A stretch of DNA of 5,184 bases. It comes from Gammaproteobacteria bacterium. Its GTDB lineage: Bacteria; Pseudomonadota; Gammaproteobacteria; Enterobacterales; Alteromonadaceae. A program made the position numbers and the translations under genes. This document shows, in pieces, positions 1 to 5,124 of the stretch. Location: contig JAIXSW010000233.1 in NCBI GenBank assembly GCA_027484495.1, positions 1 through 5,184 of the forward strand, read 5' to 3'. The notes under the pieces are model-generated. The model was given only the letters and a program-made list of their open reading frames with translations, was not told the origin of the DNA and did not search any database. The stretch's first letter is position 1. Each line of letters opens with the position of its first letter.

Positions 1-1
1 C

Positions 2-682
2 AACCCGCTGCTGGAACCCTGGCGTTCGACCAACTACAACCTCGGCCTGGAGTGGTATTACGACAGCGCGAGCTTAGTCAGCGTTGGTCTGTTCCGGATG
101 AATATCGATTCCTTTATCGAAAAAGGTCAGGTGATGAAAGGCCTGCCGGATATTGACGGCGTGGTACGGCGTGAAGTGCCGGTCGACACCGAAATCAACG
201 GCAAAGGCGGCACCGTCAAAGGCGTCGAAGTGACCTGGCAACAAAGCTTTGATTTCCTGCCCGGGATCTGGAGCGGCCTTGGCACCACGCTGAACTACAC
301 CTATGCGCCGTCTGACAGCGCCAACAAAGATGTCTATGGCGCGACGCTGCCAATCCAGGACAACTCGGAAAACTCCGGCAACGCGGTGCTGTGGTATGAA
401 AAAGATGGCCTGCAACTGCGCGTGGCGGCGAACTACCGCAGTGACCGGTTGGATTCACTGGCCATTCCGCTTGGCAAAGGCGTGGTGCCGATCTGGACCC
501 AATCCACGGTGTATGTCGACGCCTCCGCCAGCTATGACCTGTTTGAGCACAGCAGCGTTTATCTGCAGGTCAGCAACCTGACCGGCGAGTTCGAAAACAA
601 CTACGCGCAGTGGCGCGACCATGTGATTTACCAAAACGTTTACGAAAAACGCTGGACGCTCGGCTGGCGCAGCCGCTTCTGA
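2..682 (+). CDS. TonB-dependent receptor, C-terminal part (5' end outside window)
   Basis: This is the last 226 codons of an outer-membrane beta-barrel receptor that imports a substrate into the periplasm using TonB/ExbBD energy. The frame is open from base 2 to the TGA at 680-682. The first visible residues, NPLLEPWRSTNYNLGLEWYY, match the 'NPxLxPxRSxNYxLGLEWY' block typical of the last third of these barrels. It is followed by alternating amphipathic strands (VSVGLFRMNIDSF, GVEVTWQQSFDFL, GLGTTLNYTYA, LQLRVAANYRSDR, VYVDASASYDLF, VYLQVSNLTG) and ends in the strand RWTLGWRSRF with a C-terminal Phe, the usual outer-membrane assembly signal. The style resembles the TIGR01782 (Xanthomonas/Caulobacter-type) group, many of which take up carbohydrates, but the plug domain and TonB box lie outside the window, so the substrate cannot be named. 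Family assignment is firm; subgroup is inference. Confidence 0.93.
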   Translation, partial: NPLLEPWRSTNYNLGLEWYYDSASLVSVGLFRMNIDSFIEKGQVMKGLPDIDGVVRREVPVDTEINGKGGTVKGVEVTWQQSFDFLPGIWSGLGTTLNYTYAPSDSANKDVYGATLPIQDNSENSGNAVLWYEKDGLQLRVAANYRSDRLDSLAIPLGKGVVPIWTQSTVYVDASASYDLFEHSSVYLQVSNLTGEFENNYAQWRDHVIYQNVYEKRWTLGWRSRF

Positions 683-722
683 TCCAACGATTCGAACCAC
701 TCCCTGTTTGAGTGCGGTACTT

Positions 723-745
723 GGGGCCTTCGGGCCCCTTTTTTT
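723..745 (+). terminator. Intrinsic terminator of the TonB receptor gene
   Basis: A perfect 6-bp all-GC stem, GGGGCC (723-728) with GGCCCC (733-738), encloses a TTCG loop closed by a C-G pair (the extra-stable UUCG tetraloop). Seven consecutive T residues (739-745) follow directly. It lies 40 bases after the receptor stop codon. There is no A-tract on the left side, so it should work on the + strand only and separate the receptor from the next gene. Confidence 0.93.
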
Positions 746-888
746 GTCTTATCAGTCGCCATGTTTAGTCAACTGCTTACTGCGCTATCGGGTATATCTG
801 ACTGATTTAAGATTTTTTAAACTGACCAATCTGGCGCTGCGCTGCGTAGTTACAGCTAAGCAATCTAACTTCAGGTAAAGGTCACCCT
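746..888 (+). promoter_or_regulatory. Intergenic leader of the DUF6435-like gene, promoter not resolved
   Basis: This 143-base gap follows a strong terminator, so it must hold the promoter of the next gene. It contains an AT-rich dyad, TTTAA (806-810) facing TTAAA (817-821), and a TATATC hexamer (793-798) that could be a -10, but no matching -35 lies at the proper distance. The only firm element is the ribosome binding site AAAGG (877-881), 7 bases before the ATG at 889. Confidence 0.35.
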
Positions 889-1080
889 ATGTTTAACTTC
901 TTTAAGCGCGATCCGCTGAAAAAACTGCGCCAGCAATACGACGCCAAAGCCGAACAGGCCATGCTGGCACAACGCAAAGGCGATATGCGTTTATTCGCCG
1001 ACTTAACCGCAGAAGCCGAAGAACTGTGGGCGCAATATCAACAGCTGCAACAAGCGACGCCTTCAGAACCAAGGGTTTAG
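889..1080 (+). CDS. Small DUF6435-like protein, function unknown
   Basis: This 63-residue protein has no signal peptide or membrane segment. It opens with a short aromatic stretch (MFNFFKRDP) and continues as a highly charged, probably all-helical region, KKLRQQYDAKAEQAMLAQRK (11-30), then GDMRLFADLTAEAEELWAQYQQL, with coiled-coil-like spacing. The 'MF-x-F-K-x-DPxKKLxxQYDxxxEQAMxAQRxGDxRxxxxLTAEAExxW' pattern is, from memory, that of the DUF6435 / Lacal_2735-like small proteins of marine and freshwater Gammaproteobacteria, whose function is not known. The start is supported by AAAGG 7 bases upstream; the stop is TAG. It stands alone after a terminator, and the next gene has its own promoter candidate. 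That it is a real gene is near certain; the family name is a recollection, and no role should be inferred. Confidence 0.88.
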   Translation: MFNFFKRDPLKKLRQQYDAKAEQAMLAQRKGDMRLFADLTAEAEELWAQYQQLQQATPSEPRV

Positions 1081-1136
1081 CCGCAGGCATTGGCAGTTCA
1101 TCGGCAACGGCAGAGATCCCAAGCAGACAGAACTGG

Positions 1137-1165
1137 TTTACCAATAGCGGGCCAGCCTTTACAAT
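1137..1165 (+). promoter_or_regulatory. Predicted sigma70-type promoter for the ExoD-family gene
   Basis: The -35 candidate TTTACC (1137-1142, 4 of 6 matches to TTGACA) and the -10 candidate TACAAT (1160-1165, 5 of 6 to TATAAT) are separated by the ideal 17 bases. Transcription would start near 1172, giving a leader of about 58 bases before the ATG at 1230. If right, the ExoD-family gene is not dependent on read-through from the small gene upstream. Confidence 0.55.
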
Positions 1166-1218
1166 CCAGCGTTGAAGTTTGCGACATGTCGTTGCGAATA
1201 CAGTGGTTAGTACATCGC

Positions 1219-1223
1219 AGGAA
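1219..1223 (+). promoter_or_regulatory. Ribosome binding site that fixes the ExoD-family start
   Basis: AGGAA at 1219-1223 lies 6 bases before the ATG at 1230. The same frame stays open up to a TTG at 1179, but that codon has no purine-rich site in front of it and the extra 17 residues look like untranslated leader, so the ATG is preferred. Confidence 0.75.
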
Positions 1224-1229
1224 TTAGTT

Positions 1230-1865
1230 ATGACTGGTACGCCTTCTTCCCAGACGGTTGAGTCGCTTGGTGAAAAAATAGAACGGATGATCAAACAATT
1301 ACCTGAGCATGATGTCACGCTGCTGGAAATTATGGACATCGTTGGTAATGATGGTTTGCTGCTGCTGACCGTGTTGTTGTCGTTAATTTTTCTGGTGCCG
1401 GTATCCATCCCGGGTGTCAGTACCGTGTTTGGCTCAGCCATTCTGCTAATTGGTATTACCCGCCTGCTGTCACGCAAATTATGGTTACCGGCCAAAATTG
1501 GTCAGCGCCGCCTGCCGGCCGCCAAATTAGCGGCGGGTTTTGCCCAAGCGCTGAGCTGGTTTCACCGGCTGGAAAAAATCAGCAAACCACACCGCCTGGG
1601 TTTTTTTACCGAGTCTGCGGTGTTCAACCTGCTGAATAATATGGCGTTGATTCTGGCTGCTGTGCTGCTGATGATGCCGTTTGGTTTAATCCCATTCAGC
1701 AACACCTTTCCGGCCGTGGCGGTCATTTTTCTGGCGATCGGCATGATGCAACGGGATGGTGGCTCTGTGCTGTTGGGGCATCTGGCCAATGTCGCGACCA
1801 TCGCTTACTTTGCCGCGCTGGTGTTTGGCGGCGTTGCTGCCGCCGGTATGGCGGTCGGTGCCTAA
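1230..1865 (+). CDS. ExoD-family (exopolysaccharide synthesis ExoD-like) inner-membrane protein
   Basis: This 211-residue protein matches the ExoD family (PF06055 by recollection) in length and layout. A soluble, charged N-terminus (about 1-40, with SLGEKIERMIKQLPEHDVTL) leads into a hydrophobic hairpin around 42-80 containing the conserved proline/glycine turn PVSIPG (57-62). A basic loop follows (RKLWLPAKIGQRRLP). The C-terminal half has segments at about 135-153, 158-174 and 187-208, with the family's SNTFPA (157-162) and QRDG (174-177) motifs. The founding member is needed for exopolysaccharide production and alkaline-pH adaptation in Sinorhizobium meliloti, but the molecular activity is unknown and no polysaccharide genes lie nearby, so the name should be read as family only. 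It probably forms its own transcription unit, with a promoter candidate at 1137-1165 and a terminator candidate at 1874-1914. Confidence 0.87.
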   Translation: MTGTPSSQTVESLGEKIERMIKQLPEHDVTLLEIMDIVGNDGLLLLTVLLSLIFLVPVSIPGVSTVFGSAILLIGITRLLSRKLWLPAKIGQRRLPAAKLAAGFAQALSWFHRLEKISKPHRLGFFTESAVFNLLNNMALILAAVLLMMPFGLIPFSNTFPAVAVIFLAIGMMQRDGGSVLLGHLANVATIAYFAALVFGGVAAAGMAVGA

Positions 1866-1873
1866 ACAGAACG

Positions 1874-1914
1874 GCTGCGCGGTGATGCCAGGCGGCGATG
1901 CGCAGCTTTACTTT
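1874..1914 (+). terminator. Candidate intrinsic terminator of the ExoD-family gene
   Basis: GCTGCGC (1874-1880) pairs perfectly with GCGCAGC (1900-1906), giving a 7-bp GC-rich stem over a 19-base loop that can fold further by a 3-bp GCC/GGC pairing. The T-rich tail TTTACTTT (1907-1914) follows at once. It begins 9 bases after the TAA. The long loop and interrupted T-tract make it less certain than the terminator at 723. Confidence 0.5.
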
Positions 1915-1946
1915 ACGGCAGCCAAACAAGGCAGTGGCGGGTTCAA

Positions 1947-1966
1947 AGCGACGCTTGGCGTTCGCT
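1947..1966 (-). terminator. Hairpin just downstream of argP, possible weak terminator
   Basis: AGCG+ACGC (1947-1954) pairs with GCGT+CGCT (1958-1961 and 1963-1966), an 8-bp stem with one bulged base (1962) and a TTG loop. It begins 7 bases past the argP stop codon on the minus strand. Only two T residues follow the stem on that strand, so it could be a weak or Rho-assisted terminator, or simply a 3'-end-protecting hairpin. Confidence 0.35.
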
Positions 1967-1973
1967 GGTTCCG

Positions 1974-2846
1974 CTACTCAATCCCGACCAAACACTCCCT
2001 CGCACAGGCCAACACCTGTAATCTCAGCTGCTGCAGTAACGGGCTTTCGGTTTGCCAATGATGCCAATACAGCGGCGTATCGAGATGATAACCGGGCGCG
2101 AGATCAATCAGCTCACCATTGGCAAAATGCGCCTGCATTTGCAGCTCCGGTAACAGGCCAAAACCAAGGCCGGCCAGTACTGCTTTTAAGAAACCTTCAG
2201 ACGATGGGCACAGATGGACATGGCTGGGGCTGATGCCGGCGATATCCTGTAAAAAGCGATGCTGCAGAGCATCGTCGGCACTAAACACCAGACAAGGCGC
2301 CTGCGCCAGTGCTTTGGCAGTCAACGGCTGCAGCTGGTAGCGCCGGATAAAGTCCGGGCTTGCTACCGCGCGATACCGCAGCGCGCCGAGTGGCATCACG
2401 GCGCCGCCGTTCAGCGGCTGCGGGCTGTCACAGATACAGGCCATCACGTCGCCCTGTTTCATCCGCTTCAGGCTGACCGACTGGTCCTCCACCACTAAAT
2501 CAAAACACAGCTGGGGCTGATCGGCTAACACCAATGCTTGCGGCAGCCAGGTCGCCAGCGAATCGGCATTAGTAGCCAGCCGCAATAGTTGTACTTCCTG
2601 ATCGGCCAGACCCAACGCCGCTTCCATCTGCCGCACCTGTTGCAGATGATTCAGCAACCGCTGACCTGCCAGCGTCGGTCGTGGCGGTGTGCAGCGTTGT
2701 AATACCGGCTGACCGAGCACGGCTTCAAGCTGTTTAATGCGCCGGCTCACCGCCGACTGCGTCAGATGCAGCTGCGCCGCGGCCTTTTCAAAGCCACCTT
2801 GCGCCGTCACTGCTGCCAGCGCCTGTAACAATCGATAATCCAGCAT
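1974..2846 (-). CDS. argP: ArgP (IciA/LysG)-type LysR transcriptional regulator
   Basis: This is a full-length 290-residue LysR-type regulator (E. coli ArgP is 297). The N-terminal winged helix-turn-helix covers about 1-60: MLDYRLLQALAAV, then GGFEKAAAQLHLTQSAVSRR (17-36) with the recognition helix around LTQSAVSRRIKQLE, and the wing PPRPTLAG (54-61). The effector domain carries blocks I recall as nearly unchanged in E. coli ArgP: NADSLATW (93-100), VED (119-121), SSEGF (215-219), GELIDLAPG (244-252) and LYWHHW (259-264). ArgP binds lysine and arginine as effectors and activates the arginine exporter gene argO; here argO starts divergently 127 bp away, which strengthens both names. The start is fixed by AGGAG at 2857-2853, 6 bases before the ATG (2846). 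A candidate -10 box overlaps the intergenic dyad, which would allow autoregulation. No key residue appears to be missing. Confidence 0.92.
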   Translation of the reverse strand: MLDYRLLQALAAVTAQGGFEKAAAQLHLTQSAVSRRIKQLEAVLGQPVLQRCTPPRPTLAGQRLLNHLQQVRQMEAALGLADQEVQLLRLATNADSLATWLPQALVLADQPQLCFDLVVEDQSVSLKRMKQGDVMACICDSPQPLNGGAVMPLGALRYRAVASPDFIRRYQLQPLTAKALAQAPCLVFSADDALQHRFLQDIAGISPSHVHLCPSSEGFLKAVLAGLGFGLLPELQMQAHFANGELIDLAPGYHLDTPLYWHHWQTESPLLQQLRLQVLACARECLVGIE

Positions 2847-2869
2847 CAGTGGCTCCTGAACTAATCCAG

Positions 2870-2880
2870 CTCAGGCTGAG
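2870..2880. promoter_or_regulatory. Small perfect dyad in the argP leader region
   Basis: CTCAG-G-CTGAG is a perfect 5+1+5 inverted repeat directly adjoining the larger dyad at 2881-2908. It lies near the transcription start expected for argP if the -10 at 2886-2881 is used. It may be part of an extended regulator-binding region; this is inference from position. Confidence 0.35.
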
Positions 2881-2907
2881 ATTATGATTTTTATGCATGT
2901 ATCACAA
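2881..2907 (-). promoter_or_regulatory. Possible argP promoter
   Basis: On the minus strand, TTGTGA (2907-2902) could serve as -35 and CATAAT (2886-2881, 5 of 6) as -10. The spacing of 15 bases is short, so the promoter would be weak or regulated. Both hexamers fall inside the arms of the dyad, so a regulator bound there would compete with RNA polymerase, as expected for negative autoregulation. Confidence 0.3.
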
Positions 2908-2908
2908 T
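2881..2908. promoter_or_regulatory. Candidate ArgP operator between argP and argO
   Basis: ATTATGAT (2881-2888) and ATCACAAT (2901-2908) form an inverted repeat with 7 of 8 pairs matching across a 12-base AT-rich spacer. An interrupted dyad of this size in the shared upstream region of a LysR gene and its divergent target is the usual place for the regulator's recognition site. A T-N11-A spacing is present (T2889, A2901), but the symmetric arms are one base longer apart, so the fit to the LysR consensus is only fair. Confidence 0.5.
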
Positions 2909-2914
2909 TATTAT
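2909..2914 (+). promoter_or_regulatory. Possible -10 box of argO
   Basis: TATTAT matches TATAAT at 5 of 6 positions and would start transcription near 2921, about 53 bases before the argO ATG. No good -35 lies 16-18 bases upstream; the dyad 2881-2908 occupies that space instead. A poor -35 next to an activator site is what an ArgP-dependent promoter would look like, but this is inference. Confidence 0.3.
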
Positions 2915-2961
2915 TCGTTGGAGTCATAAGAAAGCCAACAGTAAGCTGTGTGAATAGCAGC

Positions 2962-2966
2962 AGGAG
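2962..2966 (+). promoter_or_regulatory. Ribosome binding site that fixes the argO start
   Basis: AGGAG at 2962-2966 lies 7 bases before the ATG at 2974. An in-frame ATG at 2884 would add 30 residues, but it sits inside the regulatory dyad, lacks an equally good site, and the added stretch is not part of the LysE family, whose first helix begins at MWSFFTGFSVG. Confidence 0.8.
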
Positions 2967-2973
2967 TAAACTT

Positions 2974-3570
2974 ATGTGGTCTTTTTTTACCGGATTCAGT
3001 GTCGGACTGAGTCTGATTGTCGCCATCGGCGGGCAGAATATCTGGGTGTTAAGCCAGAGCATGGCCGGCGCCAACCGGCTGGTGATTGCGACGGTTTGTA
3101 TTGTCTGTGACGCGCTGCTGATCGTTGCCGGTGTCAGCAGTATCGCCACGCTGCAACTGTGGATCCCGCCACTGGTGCCATTGCTGACCGTCGCCGGCGT
3201 GTTGATGTTGTTGTATCTGGCTTATGGTGCGGCGAAGCGGGCCTGGCAAGGCAATTCCGGCTTACAGACTGATGGGCAGGTGCAACTGCAGTCGAGCGGC
3301 AAAACCGCGCTGACCGCGCTGGCTATTACGTTGCTGAATCCGCACGTCTATCTGGATACTGTGGTGTTGCTGGGCAGTCTTGGCAACGCACAGCCGTCAC
3401 CGTTTTGGTTCACTGTGGGAGCCTGTCTGGCGTCATTTTGCTGGTTTAGCGCGCTGACCGGCTTTGCCCCCAAATTAAAATTACTGCTGAGCTCGCCGCT
3501 GCGCTGGCGCCTGTTTGATGGCAGCGTAGCGCTGTTGTTATCGCTGATCGCCGTCAAACTGGCGCTATAA
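2974..3570 (+). CDS. argO: ArgO/LysE-family basic amino acid exporter
   Basis: This 198-residue inner-membrane protein of the LysE superfamily exports arginine and possibly lysine or analogues such as canavanine, driven by the proton gradient. It is slightly shorter than E. coli ArgO (211). Hydrophobic segments lie at about 2-24, 36-58, 66-88, 112-135, 143-165 and 182-198, the six expected. Family signatures are IGGQN (18-22, usually GPQN or GAQN) at the end of the first helix, CDALLIVAG (45-53) with the conserved Asp, and LNPHVYLDTVVLLGSLG (121-137), almost identical to E. coli as recalled. The soluble loop 90-110 is short and polar. It is transcribed away from argP over a shared 127-bp region, the classic regulator-exporter pairing also seen for lysG/lysE in Corynebacterium, and so is probably induced by ArgP with its amino-acid effector. 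The choice between ArgO and a broader LysE exporter rests on the ArgP neighbour. Confidence 0.88.
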   Translation: MWSFFTGFSVGLSLIVAIGGQNIWVLSQSMAGANRLVIATVCIVCDALLIVAGVSSIATLQLWIPPLVPLLTVAGVLMLLYLAYGAAKRAWQGNSGLQTDGQVQLQSSGKTALTALAITLLNPHVYLDTVVLLGSLGNAQPSPFWFTVGACLASFCWFSALTGFAPKLKLLLSSPLRWRLFDGSVALLLSLIAVKLAL

Positions 3571-3575
3571 ACCAA

Positions 3576-3596
3576 GCCGGCAAAGGCGCTGCCGGC
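3576..3596. other. Hairpin after argO without a T-tract
   Basis: GCCGGCA (3576-3582) pairs perfectly with TGCCGGC (3590-3596), a 7-bp stem over a 7-base loop starting 6 bases past the argO stop. No T-run follows, so it is not a standard intrinsic terminator; it may stabilise the 3' end or aid Rho-dependent termination. The remainder of the gap to 3707 shows no clear promoter for the next gene. Confidence 0.4.
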
Positions 3597-3707
3597 GAAT
3601 GTAACAGCGGGCATATCCGGTAACGTTTTCGTGCTGGTCAGCGCGGCTGGCGGCGTGCAGGATCTGAGTCTTGTATCCAATCCAATCAACATCCTCAGGA
3701 GCCGCAG

Positions 3708-4202
3708 ATGTCATTGTTTTTCAATTCTTTTTCCGCGTCAATCCGCAACAGCTTATGGCTGACTGCAGTGCTGGTGGCAAGCGCCATAGTCCCGGCGCAA
3801 GCCGCAACCCCTGCTGCCGAAATCAGCGCGGTGCAACTGGCGCAGGATTATGTCCGCGCCACTTCGGGTTTTGATCAGGCGTTGCTGCAACAAATTCTGG
3901 CGCCGGATTATCAGGAAATTTCGCCGGTGGGTGAGGTCGATACACGGGACAAAGTGATCAGCTTTTATCCAGCCGCAGCCAAAGCCAAAGCCAAAGCACC
4001 GCCAGTCACGCCGGTGTTATCTGAACTGACCAGCCGGGCCTATGGCGAAGCGCTGGTGATCAGTACCGGCAAACTGACTTACAGTGTTGCCGGTACACCA
4101 CACAGCCGTAGCATGCGCGTGCAGTTTGTCAGTGCGCTGCAGCAGAACCGCTGGCAGCTCGTGTCAGCGCAATTCACCGGCATTCCGGCAGCGAAAAAAT
4201 AA
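3708..4202 (+). CDS. Secreted NTF2-like (DUF4440-like) protein
   Basis: This 164-residue protein probably works in the periplasm. Residues 1-32 form a Sec signal peptide: a basic residue (R13), a hydrophobic core (LWLTAVLVASAIV) and an AQA|AT cleavage site after A32. The mature part has the alpha-then-beta pattern of the cone-shaped NTF2/SnoaL/DUF4440 fold: helix AVQLAQDYVRATSGFDQALL, the motif LAPDYQEISPVGEVDTRDKV (64-83) in which the 'DY-x-E-x-SPxGEV-x-xRxKV' pattern is typical of the family, then strands EALVISTGKLTY, MRVQFVSALQ and WQLVSAQFTG. Many such proteins have no known ligand or reaction, and none can be named here. A short A-K repeat (91-97) sits between helix and sheet. The start is supported by AGGAG at 3697-3701, 6 bases upstream. 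It is convergent with the CPBP gene with 23 bases between stops; no functional link is visible. Confidence 0.82.
   Translation: MSLFFNSFSASIRNSLWLTAVLVASAIVPAQAATPAAEISAVQLAQDYVRATSGFDQALLQQILAPDYQEISPVGEVDTRDKVISFYPAAAKAKAKAPPVTPVLSELTSRAYGEALVISTGKLTYSVAGTPHSRSMRVQFVSALQQNRWQLVSAQFTGIPAAKK
3978..3995 (+). repeat. Three tandem GCCAAA hexamers inside the NTF2-like gene
   Basis: Three exact copies of GCCAAA encode AKAKAK (residues 91-96) in the loop after the motif region, followed by GCA for a further Ala. Because the unit is 6 bases, copy-number change would lengthen or shorten the loop by two residues without a frameshift. Confidence 0.85.
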
Positions 4203-4210
4203 CAGCCCCT

Positions 4211-4243
4211 GGCAGCTGCGGTGCTTCAGGCCGCAGCGCTGCC
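4211..4243. other. Strong hairpin between convergent genes, possible two-way transcript end
   Basis: GGCAG (4211-4215) and CTGCGG (4216-4221) pair with CCGCAG (4231-4236) and CTGCC (4239-4243), an 11-bp stem with a two-base bulge (4237-4238) and a 9-base loop. It starts 8 bases after the stop of the NTF2-like gene and covers the last codons of the CPBP gene. There is no T-tract on the plus strand; on the minus strand TTATTTTTT (4202-4194) follows after about 8 bases, so it could help end the CPBP transcript. A canonical terminator is not present. Confidence 0.4.
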
Positions 4244-5059
4244 GCGCCAGCGCCATAACAACACAGTAAACAAAATCACTGTGATTAAGCCCGGGACGCT
4301 GGCTTCCAGGCCAAAACTGCCGCCACTGAGCCAGTCCGGACAACCGGCAACGATGACCGGGCTGAGCATGCCCTGTTCGGCGGAACCCGACACGCCAAAG
4401 CCTAACAGCGTCCCTTGGGTAAAATTCGCCATAAAGTGCAGACCGATCGGCAGCGCCAGGCTGCGGGTGCGCAGATACGCCAAACCAAACATCAGCGATG
4501 CGATGAAAATATTCAGCATTGCCAGATAGTGCCAGCTGTCGCCTTGTTTCAGCGCTGAGGCATGGTTCAGCACAAAATAAGCCGACATGACCAGTTGCGC
4601 TGGCCAGCTGCCGATGCCGTCGATCAGACGTTGAAACATAAAGCCCCGAAAAGTCAGCTCTTCAGTCACCGCCACGCCAACAAACAACAAAAAGGCTGCC
4701 AACAATGCTGTTTGCGCCAAACCATGCCATTGCCAGCTAATCTGACCGGTCAGCGTTAACAGCAACGCCGGCAATGCCATCAGGCCTGCCCCGAGTAACA
4801 AACCAGCCGCCAGCTGTCGCAGCCATTGCCGATTCAGCGCGCCAAGCAACTGCGCCTGCGGTTTACCGCGCAAACGCTGGCACAACAGTGATACCAACAA
4901 CACGAGCAAGGCTTGCATCCAGGGCGCCAGTTCGAAGCCCAAACGGCTGCTGAGCATGATCAGCGGAAAAACGCCGGCAGCCAGCAGCAGGAAAAACAGT
5001 GCGATCCACCAGCCGTTACGCAGCTCCCCGTCGCTGTTTCTGAATAAAGTGCTGAACAT
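4226..5059 (-). CDS. CPBP-family intramembrane metalloprotease
   Basis: This 277-residue multi-pass inner-membrane protein is of the CPBP (CAAX protease / bacteriocin-processing, Abi, PF02517) family, related to eukaryotic Rce1. All three family motifs are intact: EExxxR at 133-138 (EELTFRG), FxxxH at 162-166 (FVLNH) and HxxxN at 208-212 (HFMAN), the last within LPIGLHFMANFTQGTLLGFG, a common form. E133/E134, H166 and H208 are the expected active-site residues. Hydrophobic segments lie at about 17-37, 46-60, 82-104, 115-133, 153-165, 178-196 and 256-270. In bacteria some members give immunity to self-made bacteriocins, but no small peptide gene is nearby, and the natural substrate is unknown. 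The start at 5059 is preferred because AGGA (5069-5066) lies 6 bases upstream and the protein then begins MFSTLFRNSDGELRNGWW; an in-frame GTG/ATG pair at 5095/5092 would add 12 residues without hydrophobic character. The gene appears to stand alone. Confidence 0.9.
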   Translation of the reverse strand: MFSTLFRNSDGELRNGWWIALFFLLLAAGVFPLIMLSSRLGFELAPWMQALLVLLVSLLCQRLRGKPQAQLLGALNRQWLRQLAAGLLLGAGLMALPALLLTLTGQISWQWHGLAQTALLAAFLLFVGVAVTEELTFRGFMFQRLIDGIGSWPAQLVMSAYFVLNHASALKQGDSWHYLAMLNIFIASLMFGLAYLRTRSLALPIGLHFMANFTQGTLLGFGVSGSAEQGMLSPVIVAGCPDWLSGGSFGLEASVPGLITVILFTVLLWRWRGSAAA

Positions 5060-5103
5060 TATTGATCCTGTGTCATAACAATACGCAACCATCACAAGCT
5101 AAA

Positions 5104-5124
5104 AGCGACAAGTTGTCAGTCGCT
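5104..5124. promoter_or_regulatory. Overlapping dyads upstream of the CPBP gene
   Basis: AGCGAC (5104-5109) pairs with GTCGCT (5119-5124). Inside it, GACAA-G-TTGTC (5107-5117) is a second, perfect 5+1+5 dyad sharing the left arm, so the two foldings exclude one another. A TACAAT hexamer on the minus strand (5132-5127) immediately upstream could be a -10 box (5 of 6), placing the dyad around the transcription start; no good -35 accompanies it. The site may be an operator or a leader hairpin. The remaining bases to 5184 contain only a short 5-bp inverted repeat, GAGCT (5169-5173) with AGCTC (5180-5184), and no coding frame I can support. Confidence 0.4.

Noticed and set aside
74..415. 113-codon minus-strand frame
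   Set aside because: Fully antisense to the TonB receptor barrel, whose strand motifs are clear; no ribosome binding site or family signature of its own.
1179..1229. Upstream TTG start for the ExoD-family protein
   Set aside because: It lacks a ribosome binding site, while AGGAA stands 6 bases before the ATG at 1230 and the family N-terminus fits that start.
902..1495. 197-codon open frame on the minus strand
   Set aside because: It lies antisense across two well-supported plus-strand genes and the gap between them, its protein shows no recognisable domain, and it is rich in Ser/Thr/Arg as expected for a shadow frame.
1756..2498. Several overlapping plus-strand frames of 70-110 codons
   Set aside because: They are antisense to argP or out of frame with the ExoD-family gene; compositions are those of shadow frames in GC-rich coding DNA.
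4226..5059. CPBP protease as an immunity gene of a bacteriocin locus
   Set aside because: No double-glycine leader peptide, ABC exporter or other bacteriocin gene is present in the window; the family is common outside such loci.
5060..5095. 12-residue N-terminal extension of the CPBP protease from a GTG/ATG pair
   Set aside because: AGGA is correctly placed for the ATG at 5059, and the extension would place the ribosome binding site inside the coding region.
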